From contig OY725491.1 of the NCBI GenBank assembly GCA_963281255.1, positions 3,596,001 to 3,660,000 on the forward strand: a DNA stretch of 64,000 bases. The letters run 5' to 3'. The translations under genes were made by a program, and so were the position numbers. The stretch is from Aphrocallistes beatrix. Lineage: Eukaryota; Porifera; Hexactinellida; Sceptrulophora; Aphrocallistidae. Below the pieces are notes generated by a model. The model ran no database searches. It had not been told where the DNA came from and saw only the letters and a list, made by a program, of their open reading frames with translations. Shown one piece after another: positions 11,510-22,837 of the stretch (position 1 is the stretch's first letter; each line of letters begins with the position of its first letter).

Positions 11510-11887
11510 TAGCATTTAAATGATGATCTAACATGGTTCAAAGAAGTTATGGATATGAGATTTTCCGTTTCAAAAATGTGTCCTTCTTTGGGCGGCACCA
11601 GGTGGTAGAAATGGCTCTAAGTGGTGAAATATTAGCATTGAAGTTCTAAAAATCGAAATTAATGTTAAGAACCCCTTTAGGGATCTAAAAATGAATTAAA
11701 TGGTCTTTTGGCAAATTTTAGATAAAAAACAAAATGCCTATAGGAAAGGCCAACCTTAATTGTAGAAATTAGATTTGAAACATTTTCTCTGAATGGAAGA
11801 CGTAGATGAAAGATACCCTAAAAGAAGAACACTCTTATTTCGTCTAGAGCCATATGGTCTTCATTATAATTCTGATGAAGATCTATA

Positions 11888-13278
11888 TCTTATATATTAA
11901 AATGCTAGGATTTGTTTGTTTGTTTATCCGAATTGATTGAAGAATTGGCAGGTCGTAGAGATACGAAAATTGGCATGTAGGTGTCAAATGATGAATCTTG
12001 GATTAAGTTCGAAAATCTAAGCGAAATTTTCACACCTCTGCAAGAAAAATGGAAAACAATTTTTCACACCTTTTCTATACAATACTATGTACGGCTTCAC
12101 TCTCACAATTGAAATCATTATACGACAATATTGTAGGCTGTAATTGTAATTAATACTTCAAAGCAATAACTTATATAAATGTCTCAATTATATATTATAG
12201 TATATGGCAGTTAAAAAGGTTATTTGTATATTTTCACACCTTTATATACATATTTTCACACGATTTGACGAATTTTGAAAATTATGCTAGAGACTAGCTT
12301 CCAACGGTTGACATAGGGTTTTCAGGGGTGTAGATTTCGAATATCATATTTTCAGATCGATATGATAAATTGTTTGTTTACCTTTGTTTACAATAGATAC
12401 CTAAAGTAAACAAATCTCAAAAATATGCTAGAAACTTGCTTTCAACGGTTGAAATGGGGTTTTCAGGGGTGTAGATTTCGAATATGATATTTTCAGATTG
12501 ATATGATGAATCATTTGTTTACTTTTGTTTACAATACACTGCCTGGACAAAAGTATTCGTACACCCCATAATTCCCCATACAAATAGTTATAATACTGAT
12601 ATATTTAGCGAGTCAAGGTATTTAATTGGTAGGAGATATACATAATTTGACTTCAAATTTGAATTCTCCACATTCAAATTACTCACGTTATAAGCTTTTA
12701 ACTTAATTACTCTTCTTCAAAATTAAGTATTTTCGGCATTTGATACCCTATGGCACATATCACGAGTTATCACCATTGTATATGATGGCATAAGTGGTAC
12801 GAGGTGGGACAGTCTGAGAATTTTTAACCTTGTGGGAGATTTATCGAGTGGAAGATCATAAAATGAGTAATTCGAATTAGGAGAATTCGAATTTGAAATT
12901 AATTGAAGCGTATCTCTTACCAATTAAATACCTTGACTCGCTAAATAAATCAGTATTATAACTATTTGTATGGGAAAGTATGGAGTGTACGAATACTTTT
13001 GTTCCTGCAGTGTAGATACATATAGTAAACAAATTACAAAAATAGGCTAGAGACTAGCTTCCAACGGTTGACATGGGTTTTTTAGTGTTGTAGATTTCGA
13101 ATATTATATCTTCGGATCCATATGAGAAATTATTTGTTAACCTTTGTTTACAATATTTATATAAAATAAAAAAATTCCCAAAATACGTTAGATTGAGTAA
13201 CTTTAAGCGCCCGCAGGGCGACTCTGCGGACACTCGGTGTCCGCAAGCCGCGCAGCGCAAGCAAGCGAAGCGCGCTTG
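11888..13278 (+). mobile_element. Non-autonomous Helitron of the 45-55 kb family, with a MITE inside
   Basis: The 5' end is A|TCTTATATATTAAAATGC, matching the 5' end of the coding Helitron at 54814 (minus strand), followed by GTTTGTTTG repeats and the GAATTGATTGAAGAATTGGCA block. The 3' end has the GC-rich tail and hairpin CAAGCG-aagcg-CGCTTG, then T. The 476-bp element 12537-13012 is inserted at a TA. This copy shows that the autonomous Helitron family has mobilised short derivatives here. Confidence 0.75.
12537..13012. mobile_element. Tc1/mariner-type foldback MITE (476 bp)
   Basis: Ends CACTGCCTGGACAAAAGTAT and CACTGCAGGAACAAAAGTAT (complement) with TA on both sides. The inverted arms extend well over 100 bp, sharing TTTAGCGAGTCAAGGTATTT. 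No transposase. Confidence 0.78.
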
Positions 13279-13923
13279 TACTAAATAAAGGACTAGACTA
13301 TCGCAATAGTAATCATTGTACGACACTACAATAGATCGTCATTGTTATTAATACTTCAAAGCCACAACTTATGTTTAATATCTTAAATGTATTATAGTGT
13401 ATGGCAATAAAAAGATTACCGTATTGCTTCGAATAAGCGCCCGGGCGTTTATTTATTTCGTGCACCCTCTAGACCCGGCGCTTATTTTTTTCATTTTCTA
13501 TTTTGACCCGGCACTCTTTTTTGGTTTACTACATTGACTGGCACTTTTATTTTTGCAACAACTGAGAATGTTAGTTCTATTAAAAAAGGATAATGTAATG
13601 TTTCAAAAAGCACTTGTATCTATGCCACTACTGAGAATACTAGTTTGATATGATGTTCAGAGAACTAAAATGCCCCGGCGCTTATTCAAGCCCCGGAGCT
13701 TATTTATTTTGCTCACCCTATAGACCCGGCACTTATTCAGGGAAATACGGTATGTGCATATTTTCATACCTTTTTATACATATTTCCCGCCATTGATGAA
13801 TTTTGAAAAATATGCTAGAGACTAGCTTCCAACGGGTGACTTGGGGTTTTTTTGGTTGTAGATTTCGAATATCATATTTTCAGATCAATAGGATACATTA
13901 TTTGTTTGCTTGTGTTTACATTA
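13279..13923 (+). mobile_element. Further Helitron body fragment interrupted by a MITE
   Basis: Sequence on either side of the 13419-13750 MITE matches the internal Helitron body at 2570-2870 (the TTAATACTTCAAAGC block, then the CTAGCTTCCAACGG block). Neither Helitron end is present. The 14-kb mariner relic begins at a TA inside it. Confidence 0.5.
13419..13750. mobile_element. Tc1/pogo-type MITE with CCGTATT ends (332 bp)
   Basis: Ends CCGTATTGCTTCGAATAAGC and CCGTATTTCCCTGAATAAGT (complement), flanked by TA. Internal blocks AATAAGCGCCGGG recur. A second copy is at 32650-32956 and a partial one at 37417-37556. Confidence 0.78.
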
Positions 13924-14935
13924 CAGGGTGACCAATAAGTTTTGACCCATAATTTAAAACTTACCATGATGTAAGATATGCGAGTATTTACTAGTTTCTA
14001 TTGGAATAATGCTTGATTAGAGCATTCTATTACGATTCTGTTTCACTTTTACTGCATATTAGATTGAAATAAAAATTTTTACAATGGATCGAGAAAGGGC
14101 AGCAATAATTGAATTATTTTCTAAAGGAAAAAGGCCAGGGGAGATTTTGAAAATGCTCCAGATTTGTAAAACAAGGAAGGAAATTGTTTATCGCAATATC
14201 CAACGTTACAATAAGACTGTGGACATAAATGATATGCCAAGAAGCGGTCGACCCAAGTCAGTAAGAACTCTAAGGCTGAAGAAAATTGTGATGAATAGAA
14301 TACGGCGAAATCCTCATCGATCCATTCGGAAGATGGCCTCCGAACTCAAGGTTTCACTTGGATCAAAAACCTTAAATCGATGCAAAACCTAAAAGAAGGA
14401 CAGTTCATTTCCTTTCGGAGAGGATTATAGAAAAGCGACTGACCGGAAGCAAGGGCCTGCTTGCCCGAATCGCAACTCAACCTGTTGACCAGATCGTATT
14501 TTCTGACGAGAAATTATTGACCATAGAGGAAGCGATCCACAAGCAGAATGATCGTATATTAGCACTGACGTATTCGAGCATCAGTGAAAAGCATCTTTAT
14601 GTCAAGCGGACTCAGAAACCACAGTCAGTGATGGTTTGGGCCGGAATATCAGAAAAGGCCGCACTCCATTGATTTTTGTCCTACCTGGGGTCAAAATAAA
14701 TTATTCAACCCATCAACAGTTGATTCTCGATCCTGTGGTGAAAGAGTTGAGCAAAACGATGTTCAACAAAGTGCCATTTCTATTCCAACAAGACGGCGCA
14801 CCGGTTCACACATCAAATGTCTCGCAAAATTGGTTGCGCAAAAATGTTTCGGAATTTGGATGTATATTTCCCGAGATATGGAGGAATCTGTTTTTGGACC
14901 ATAAATGGGGTGCTTTGACCGAATTTTGGAGATAA
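13924..14935 (+). mobile_element. Mariner-like element, 3'-truncated
   Basis: The left end, CAGGGTGACCAATAAGTTTTGACCC, is preceded by TA (13922-13923). The matching right end is not found downstream, so the element is broken after about 14935. The interior codes for the transposase relic described separately. Confidence 0.6.
14084..14935 (+). pseudogene. Mariner-family transposase (maT/DD37-like), frameshifted and truncated
   Basis: It starts at an ATG with a helix-turn-helix (MDRERAAIIELFSKG...RNIQRYN) and a GRPKS linker. After a frameshift near 14380 the catalytic part reads QIVFSDEKLLTIEE with the first Asp, KPQSVMVWAGIS, and FQQDGAPVHTSN with the second Asp. The terminal block carrying the last acidic residue is absent. 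Proteins of this family perform TA-specific cut-and-paste transposition. The frameshifts and missing C-terminus make it inactive. Confidence 0.7.
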
Positions 14936-15224
14936 ATGCTTTGAATTTCCAAAATAATCATGTTGAGTGCTTCAAAATTTCTGTATACATTGCTAGTAAC
15001 AATGCATTGTTTTTTGAGTATAATAGCTACTTTTAGGAACTTATTTCAAGTTCTCCATAGAATTTGTATTACAATAAAATCGATGATAAGTCAAGAAATA
15101 TTTACTTTTTGACAAAGAGATGTTTGAGGAACCTATATATTATCATATATATCCTTTCATTTAATCAAAAGATTATTAATATATACAAAATAAATTTTTA
15201 GAACCCACAGACGAGATGGGGGAA
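14936..15224. other. Spacer, nothing recognised
   Basis: AT-rich sequence between the mariner relic and the Ginger left end; no supported feature. Confidence 0.5.
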
Positions 15225-15228
15225 GTCC

Positions 15229-15470
15229 TGTTGCATGAGATTTTGAGTCATGTTAGATATTGAGTCATTAATATTAACAAACCATGGATATTCATCTTCC
15301 ATGAGATTTTGAGTCATTACTGAAAATAGTACAAGGGCTTCTCAACCGCAATGATGAATCTGAAATTAACAGTATGACGGTAACGAATTTATTACGATGT
15401 TACGCACACACACCCTGCAACCTCAAAGTTCATTCAGTTTTATACGTATTAGTTCAATGGCAATATTAAA
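15229..15470 (+). repeat. Ginger left terminal inverted repeat
   Basis: Pairs with 22838-23077. The octamer TGAGTCAT occurs three times within the first 90 bp and is repeated in the partner, a plausible transposase-binding array. Confidence 0.85.
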
Positions 15471-15671
15471 TATTAATTACTGAACGAGATAAACCATATG
15501 ATTTAGTTAACAGTTAGGACCGTATAATTTAATTAACGAATTTCAAATGTTACTTATTTTCTCATAATAGGCCATATAATAAATGAAACTAGAGAGGGCT
15601 GGCGGCTTTTTATTTTCATTCATTTAGACTAAATTAATTGATATAATAATATCATGTTCACATACTACAGT

Positions 15672-16140
15672 CAGGGTTTGCATCTTTAACCCATCGTGCT
15701 GGGAAAAAACTCTTTTGTGGGTTAAACTGGGTTAAACCTCATTATTCCTAAATACATTGAGGTCTGTATGAAGAGCACTTAGAATGTGCAAATCAGATAG
15801 TTTCTAGCAAGTGACAGGGAGTATTAAGTGAATTATGTGCTTTCCAGGCCTAATTAGACAAATCCATTCCTGCAGCATATGTTCAATGAAACATTACTTG
15901 AAAAAATAGAACAACGCCTATGGTGGTTATGCATTAAAAAGACATACAAATATGAGAATCTAGGCGATTTAGCCTTGTTTTTGCTGCATCTGCCACCAAG
16001 TTATCCTCTATTGAGCGAATTTTTTCAAACTTGAGATTCATATAAACCAAACTGAGGAGTAGATTGGGCTTAGAGAAGGCATTCAAACTAGTTACTTGTT
16101 ATCGTAAACTACGAGGGTTGACTTTGACTGGTAACTATGA
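15672..16140 (+). pseudogene. hAT element fragment with C-terminal dimerisation domain
   Basis: The left end CAGGGTTTGCATCTTTAACCC at 15672 is hAT-like. A decayed frame near 15985-16120 reads SSIERIFSNLRF, one stop, then TKLRSRLGLEKAFKL. This is the conserved hAT C-terminal dimerisation motif. The rest of the transposase and the right end are not recognisable. Related fragments are at 41215-41310 (+) and 44570-44690 (-). Confidence 0.6.
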
Positions 16141-16543
16141 TTAATTATATGCAGTTGGTAGTTTTAATAAAAAACTTATATTGACACTGACAGTGATATA
16201 TATTCATATAATTATTTTAACTGTAATTGAGACCCAATCCAAGGATATTGTCTAAAAAAATGTCAGTCGACAGACTGATAATACAGCTCCATTAAGTGAC
16301 TCGTATACATCCTTAATTGAGTTTTGATGAAGTTGTTTATATACATTGAGTGAAGTGTAATCCTTATTAGTCTAAAATAAATCGTCCAGACGGAGGTAAA
16401 TTTTGTACGGGTGGGGATGATAAGCAAGTAATTTATTTACATGTCCTAAAGACAAGGTTTTCTATGTGCTGTGTAAACAGTATTTACCAGGGGCCTTATT
16501 CTCAGATCGACTTAACTTAAACTTAACTTAAACTAAGTAATTA

Positions 16544-17878
16544 CTTAGGGCATTCAATAAGTTCGTAACCCTACCTATCATTTCTTTGCTAGCCTTATTT
16601 AAAATCAGTTCTAGTGTGATTATTACAGAGCCATATTTAAACTCTATTTACTGTTTAGTTTATCTAAATTGATCAAATACTTGAGAAGTTACATCATTTT
16701 TACATTTGGCTGTTTGACTCACAGTAATATTTATGGCTTCAAAAATACCAGAAATTAATATAGAGCATAGAGCCTATATTAAAATCAGGTCGCTTCTTGG
16801 AGACACTCCGAGGAGTATTTTCAATGATCTATCCCGAGTTTATGGCCGTGATGCTTGTTCAGAATCTACCGTCAAGAAGTGGAGTATTCGTTTTCGTGAG
16901 GGGAGAGAGGCGATAGCAGATGACCCTCGGGCTGGAAGACCGGTTACGGCGACCACCACTAATAATATCTCTCTGGTATCCAAATGATTGAAGAGGAACC
17001 ACATATCACGATTGAGGGTATTGCTAACCATGTTGACTTGTCATCGGGAACAGTTCATGAGATTTTGAGTTTGCATCTTGGCCTGAGGAAAATTTGTTCC
17101 CGTTGGGTCCCGCATTTGCTTTCTGACAGTCAAAAGAAGGCTCGATTGGATGCAGCTAAGTCTCTCCTGAAAATTTATGGTCATTGCAATGAAAGGCGAT
17201 CATTCGAGATCTGTACAGGAGATGAAACCTGGATACGGTTTTCAGAGCCATTACGTTAGGAACAGAATAGAGTATGGCTCCCGAAAGGCGCAGATCCACC
17301 TGCAATCCCCCGTCCGGACCACTGGGGCCGCAAGGTTATTATGTACACGATATTATTTGATGCACATGGCCCAGTGTGTCAAATTTGCACCCCAAAGGGT
17401 GGACTGTTACAGGAAACTTTTATGCAACGGTGATACTTCCTGCTATAAATTAACACTATTTAGAGCGTCGTCCAGGATGTGGACTCAGGGGGATAAAATT
17501 ATTGCACGATAATGCCAGACCCCATAAATCGAAGCAGGTGAAGGACAAATTGAAGTCCATGAGGCTTGTCGAATTATATCAACCTCCTTATAGTCCAGAC
17601 CTAGCACCCTGTTACTTTTGGCTATTTGATGGTCTCAAAAAACACCTAGCAGGGAAAACTTTGATGAGAGGATGCAACTTGGGAGGACCATTCAGCGGTA
17701 CCTCAGAAACATCCCGGAAGAGGAGTATAAAAAGACATTTTATATGTGGGTAGAGCGGTTAAAGCTCGTAGTTAAGTACAAGGGAGATTACTTTGAACAT
17801 TTAGTAAAGTTTTGATATGATATAATGTGTATTACCCCTTTTTCCATACTGAGTTACGAACTTTTTGAATGCCCTAAG
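16544..17878 (+). mobile_element. Mariner element with complete ends (1335 bp)
   Basis: Inverted ends CTTAGGGCATTCAATAAGTT and CTTAGGGCATTCAAAAAGTT, followed by CGTAAC, flanked by TA (16542-16543 and 17879-17880). It interrupts a sequence rich in ACTTAA/TTAGT blocks that itself looks like a decayed MITE (from about 16490 to 18010). Confidence 0.8.
16733..17800 (+). pseudogene. Mariner transposase, multiple frameshifts
   Basis: ATG at 16733. The N-terminal helix-turn-helix ends in STVKKWSIRFREGREAIADD, then GRPVT. The second frame carries ITIEGIANHVDLSSGTVHEIL and GDETWIRF with the first Asp. A later frame carries HDNARPHKS with the second Asp and YSPDLAPCYFWLFDGLKKHL, where the usual third Asp (PCDFWLF) is replaced by Tyr. 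Known mariners are about 345 residues with a D,D34D triad. This one has at least three frame changes and a lost catalytic residue, so it is dead despite intact ends. Confidence 0.78.
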
Positions 17879-18302
17879 TACTTAGTTTATACGTCAAACT
17901 TGAGAACTACTTAGTATTTACTTAGTTTGGATAAGTATTTAGTTTATTTTATTACTTATTCCTTTACTTTTCATTTTAACACATAGAAACTAAGTACACT
18001 GTATTTAATAGTTTGGCCAATCAAAGGGTATTTAGAGATAGGTCAAATAATGACTCGAATCCCATCGACTCATTCAACGATCTTGAATTCATAATAATTA
18101 TCATCATATTACTCGTACCATACAATGATTATTCAGCAGCTTCACGTTTACGTAAGATATTGAGTGATGAAGACATTTTTGCGGTAATTACTGTAAATCC
18201 AATCAATGTCGTAAAACCATACTACAGCTAATGGTCACTACAACAAATAAATAGAGTTCTAATTGCGATAAAATTGGATCGTATTGTTCTTACCAATATT
18301 TA

Positions 18303-18899
18303 ATTAATATTACATTTATTATATTCGCATGGAGTGGTGTTCTTTTGATGGAAATACCATCCAAGTTTAGTACTTCCTTCGCTAGCAATAAATTTTGCAA
18401 TCAAAGTGCGAATTTGTAGGTGACTATCTTGATTTCCAGTAATTATATAGGATAAACAGCGAAATAGGCAGTTCCCATCACCTATGATTGCTTCAGTTTC
18501 CCATGGTTTGCATTTGGAGAGCGTTTGTCCCACGAAATTGGTAGGCTGGATTGATACTGAATCAAAAGCTAGATCAAGTAATCTGCATTGTTGTCGCTGC
18601 CATGTTTCGTCTACAACCAATATCAGGGGCTTCACCTCTATCTCAGGTCCTTTTTTCGGCCATCCATCTTCTAATCTTCCCCATAACATTTTATTGATGT
18701 ATTCGAAGGCCTAGTAAATAGTATTAATAAAATGAGAATAATATAAATCACCTGAATAACTAGATTAGTGTAAATATAACGCACAACTCCGTACAAAACT
18801 TTATCAGCGTATTTGGTAGCTTGTTCTTCGGATTCTGGATAGAAGTCAGTTGCCCATTTCTGAATGATCTTCCTTATGCTAGATTTCTAAGATTTATAT
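18303..18899 (-). CDS. OTU-type cysteine protease module of the Ginger element, two exons visible
   Basis: Upstream exon (18754-18899) encodes IIQKWATDFYPESEEQATKYADKVLYG...IYTNLVIQ. A 41-nt intron with GT and AG borders (18713-18753) follows. The next exon encodes WGRLEDGWPKKGPEIEVKPLILVV and then IIGDGNCLFRCLSYIITGNQDSHLQIRTLI. The last is the OTU signature with catalytic Asp and Cys (GDGNCLFR). The catalytic His region is not seen before the stop at 18303. OTU proteases cleave ubiquitin-like links; some Ginger elements and Helitrons carry them. The gene's upstream portion (around 20270-20400) is separated by the Tc1 at 18903-20256. It may be the 3' part of the integrase transcript or its own gene. 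Confidence 0.6.
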
Positions 18900-18902
18900 A
18901 TA

Positions 18903-20256
18903 CACTAGCGGTCAAAAAGAATTACACACCTCTTTTACATTACTTATATTCAATAGTAATTGATAATTCAGTAATGCGAGAAGCATTATTTTAGTACACC
19001 CAATATTCAAATCCAGTTTATATAATACTATCACATTTGAGTTACTTTTTGATGCATTTTCAAATAATCTGCTAAAATATTTCCAAACTAAAAAATACCT
19101 GTTTTTCAATTTTTGATGAATTCCAGACCTAGAATCAGCTTAGAAGACCGTGGAAAAATTGTTGTACTGTCTGAGGAAGGCTATTCTTCGAGACAAATTG
19201 GTGCAAGACTCAAATGCAGTCACAAAAGTGTAGCACTGATTCTGAAAAAGAAAAAACTGAACGGTTCAGTCAGTGACCGCCCGATTCCTGGGCGAACCCG
19301 AAAAACAACTCGCAAAGAGGACAGTATTATTGTCAGAAAAAGCAAATCTGACCGCTTTAAGACAGCTCCACAGGTTCGAGCAGAAGTAAAAACCCAGTAT
19401 GGTATTCATGTATCAATTTCCACTACCCAGCGAAGACTCAGAGAGGCAGGACTGCATGGACGAAAGGCTAGGAGAAAACCTAGGTTAACAGCCCTTCACA
19501 AAAAGGCCCGACTCGAGTTTGCTAAAGTTCATAGGGACTGGACTAATGAGCAATGGTCGAAGGTGATTTTTAGTGATGAATCACGATTCCTTTTATATCG
19601 TTGTGACGGGAGAGTGTATGTGAGACGGATGAAGGGGGAAGACTTTGCTGAAAATTGCATCCAGACAACTGTCAAACACGGGGGAGGAGGCATCATGGTA
19701 TGGGGTTGTATCACTACAAATGGTGTTGGATTACTTTGTAAAGTAGATGGAAAGTTGAATGGAGAGTCTTACATTAATATTTTAGAGAACTCATTAATAC
19801 CTTCAATACATTTGCACTCATTGACTGACATTTCAATATTCCAGCAAGACAATGCCCCTTGTCACCGGGCCCGCATTGTGAAGGATTGGTTTGAAGCCGA
19901 AGGTGTCGAAGTTATGAAGTGGCCAGCGCAATCCCCCGATTTGAACCCAATCGAGAACCTTTGGGAACAAATAGGAACTAAAGTCCAGCTCCAAAATCCA
20001 ACAAACCATATGGATTTGTGGTCTGAAGTGAGAACAGCCTGGGATCAAATCGAATCGGAGAAATTAGTCAATCTCTTCCAGAGCATGCCACGTAGGTGTG
20101 AAGCAGTAATCAAAGCTAAGGGGGGCCCAACTAGATACTAATGATCACAACAATTAATATTTTGTCAATTCGATACATATAAATACATATAGCAGTTAAA
20201 AAAACTAGTAAATATTGAAAATTCTTTACTGTGTAATTCTTTTTGACCCGCTAGTG
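18903..20256 (+). mobile_element. Tc1-like element, intact (1354 bp)
   Basis: Ends CACTAGCGGTCAAAAAGAAT and CACTAGCGGGTCAAAAAGAA (complement of the right end) with TA on each side (18901-18902 and 20257-20258). Carries one uninterrupted transposase. It has inserted into the OTU gene of the Ginger element. Confidence 0.9.
19116..20141 (+). CDS. Tc1 transposase (DD34E), intact
   Basis: An uninterrupted 341-residue protein, the usual length for the family. The start used is ATG at 19116. The N-terminus has a paired-like double helix-turn-helix (residues about 5-50 and 65-115) joined by GRTRKTTRKED. Catalytic residues are Asp154 in VIFSDESRF, Asp245 in FQQDNAPCH and Glu280 in SPDLNPIENLWE, with the expected 34-residue gap between the last two. 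MVWGCI is conserved between them. With both terminal repeats present this is likely a recently active autonomous copy. It acts in the nucleus, cutting its own ends and inserting at TA. Confidence 0.93.
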   Translation: MNSRPRISLEDRGKIVVLSEEGYSSRQIGARLKCSHKSVALILKKKKLNGSVSDRPIPGRTRKTTRKEDSIIVRKSKSDRFKTAPQVRAEVKTQYGIHVSISTTQRRLREAGLHGRKARRKPRLTALHKKARLEFAKVHRDWTNEQWSKVIFSDESRFLLYRCDGRVYVRRMKGEDFAENCIQTTVKHGGGGIMVWGCITTNGVGLLCKVDGKLNGESYINILENSLIPSIHLHSLTDISIFQQDNAPCHRARIVKDWFEAEGVEVMKWPAQSPDLNPIENLWEQIGTKVQLQNPTNHMDLWSEVRTAWDQIESEKLVNLFQSMPRRCEAVIKAKGGPTRY

Positions 20257-20828
20257 TAGTATAATTATTATATCTTTACCATCGGGTGAAGTGGCAGATA
20301 ACTTTTCTCTCACAATCTAAAAAAGTACTTACAATATCATCTTTACTGGAATTTTTGAGGAAATTAAACAAAAATGTATTGGGTGCGTGGAGGTGAAATA
20401 TGTTGAGGTTTTTATGTAAATCTTCATGTAGAATTGTAAAAAAGCTTTTCAATGAAATGCTTTGCTGGAGTAATGCCTAAAGAAATTTATCAAAATTTAG
20501 ATAGGATATTCAGAGTTCAGTGAATATAATTAATAATTTTATCCCTTAAGATCGTAGAGATGCTTAAGTATTGTTTCTTTGGAAAAACCGAAGATAAAAT
20601 TTTGAGACTAAAGGGATTGAAATATTGTTTGAATATAATAATTATCATGGAACTTGTTGTACTTTCGAATAAGACCTACAGCTTTACCCTGTATTTTTTG
20701 TTACTTGCATTTGGTTGAGGAGTTCTTCTCTTTCTTTGTAACTTAGGAATGTTGGAACTAGGTTTGATATTGTTATCACATGGATTTTGTGTACTATCTA
20801 GCGTATCCTTGTTTTCCTATTTTAAAAA

Positions 20829-22762
20829 TTATAAAATTATGCTTACAATAAATGAAAAGTGCAAATGTAGAATGGTAATGATAAATACCTGAGTATCCCG
20901 TTGAAAATATTTTATCGTCATATGCAAGGGAAACTTTTTCGATTTTTTATATTGATTATTATCTTCACATCCATAAGCATGAGAGTCTGTAATTTTTGTA
21001 ACTTCATACGGACCTTTGTATTTGGGTTGATCTTTTGTACCAGGTATCTTTTTCAATTTTGCGATATTATGTACTAGCATTAGTTCTCCTTCAGTGATTT
21101 TAGATCTACAAATATCATTAAAGTACATGTAACTATAAGTATATATTTATAAACACATCAGTAAAGTTATTGCTATATACCTGTTATGAATTACTTTTCT
21201 ATCATAATTCTCTTTTGCCTTAATTGTTCTTTTTCGATGTTCTTTTTTGCTAAGTCTAAATCAGCAGATTTCTGTCGTTCAATATTCTCGCAGTTCCATT
21301 CTTGAGTTTCACCCTCGCTCATCTTATCAAACGTAACAACTTGTTCAGATTGGTTTTGATATTCATCTACACTGGTATCCTCCCAAATATTAATATCATC
21401 TGAATCGCTTTTGGTCATGTTTAGCAAATTTTCTGATTGTGTGTCTCTCCCGAACATAAGTTTGAACGGTGTAAACCCAGTTGCTTTTTTAACTTTAGTG
21501 TTGGCGGCAAAAACAGCAGACTGTAATTTTGATGGCCACTCTCCTTCAGAATCAGCCCTCATTTTTTCGATCTTGCTAAAAAGTTATTATTGGGATAATC
21601 TAATACTATAAGTATTTTGTATTACTCATTATCTACTAAACACACATTTTGATTATCTTGTTATGGGATTCCACAAGTCCATTGTTGCTTTGTGGCTAAT
21701 AAGCTCTTGTACTGCGATTGTCCACTTGTAACACCTCGTGAAAATCCTTGAATTCCTACAACATTTTTATATATAAACAACATAATTTCGGTGCTGAAAG
21801 CTAACATTGCTTTCGATTGCGCAAAGCACTTAAAAGATAAAAACACTATAATCGCATTTAGAGCTGGTGCTATATTATCGATTATTATTCAGTAAAGATT
21901 TACTGATATACTTCATATGTTGATGTAACCTGACTTGTAAATTCTTTTCCTTGATCATGCTGTATTGATTTAGGAACACCATATACGAGGTAAATGTCCT
22001 TTAACTCTTTAATTACAGCTTTAGTAGATTTACAGAGAAGTGGTCGTGCAACTACGTACTTGCTCAAATAACAAACAAGAACGAGGATATGATAGTAACC
22101 ATCCGTGTTAGCTGGCATGTTACAAATGAGGTCCATTCCTACATGGTTCCATACAGTAGGAGGGGGAATAATCGGACGAAGCTCACGCTGGGGTTGTTGC
22201 GGCAAATTCGCTGTTTTTTGGCAGATATCGCAGGTTTTCACCTTAATGATTATAATTTTATATAAACAATTTGATTAGAAATTATAAGAGAAACACTAAT
22301 AAAGACGTACATATTGTCTGATATCTTTAGACAAGACAGGCCAGAGTAATTTTGCCGAATTTGGTTAATTGTTGTGTTTATTCCAGGATGATCAACATTA
22401 TGTGACTTCTGAATTATGTTTTGAGATTGCGTAATTGATGGTACTTCTAAGAATCGTTCAAACTGATTAACATCCACGACACACTAAAGTATGAAGATAC
22501 AATTTATGATTACAAGTTTTGTAGCTAAATATTTCCGAAATTAATCCAAAATCTAGTGTTATTTTGATTAAACAGGCGTAACTTAATTAGAATTAATTAA
22601 ACAGACCTTGAAAAGTTTAGATTCTTGTGAAACTCGAAAAGTAGAAGCCTTTCTTCTATAGTTGAACATTGCTCTGGAAGGTACGTCTGATTTGAGAACA
22701 CATTCTGGGTAGATGTCTTTCTCAAGAAAATCAACCAAATTATGTATTTCTTTATTTTCCAT
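20829..22762 (-). pseudogene. Ginger integrase/transposase gene, multi-exon, lightly damaged
   Basis: Exon 1 (ATG about 22762, to 22607) encodes MENKEIHNLVDFLEKDIYP. A 123-nt intron follows, then the H2C2 zinc-finger exon with HNVDHPGINTTI, LLWPVLSKDIRQY and (after another intron at the QY|VKTC boundary) CDICQKT. The integrase core reads VWNHVGMDLICNMP, LVLVCYLSKYVVARPL and IQHDQGKEFTSQ. After an intron it continues with PQSNNGLVESHNKIIK, which holds the catalytic Glu, then WPSKLQSAVFAANTKVKKATGFTPFKLMFGRD. A 51-nt intron near 21133-21183 leads to a GPY/F-type exon (KYKGPYEVTKI). One single-base frameshift lies in the AAAATT run before LLWPV (about 22350). The family integrates DNA with a DDE core. 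Confidence 0.78.
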
Positions 22763-22837
22763 TATTATACATACGCACGTAACACAGTAATCAGAATCAA
22801 TGTAGGTCAAAATTTAAATACATTGATATTTATTTAG

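Larger units (their letters stand above)
5550..11758. mobile_element. Candidate MULE transposon with long, diverged inverted ends
   Basis: Two nested pairs of inverted motifs bracket the MULE gene. Outer pair: TTAAGGTTGGCCTTTCCTATA near 5550 and its complement ending near 11758. Inner pair: TTAAGGTTGGTGTTTCC near 6018 and its complement near 11085. This spacing fits long TIRs of the Mutator type, in which the terminal motif recurs. I could not find a convincing 9-bp target duplication, so the exact borders are uncertain. Confidence 0.45.

Noticed and set aside
5550-11758. A 9-bp MULE target duplication at the candidate ends
   Set aside because: Flanking sequences do not match; the borders are left approximate.
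20240-20400. A 16-nt intron (GTAAGTACTTTTTTAG) near 20320
   Set aside because: Splice-like ends are present but the length is implausible for an animal intron; the reading frame may simply contain these bases or the true acceptor may lie elsewhere.
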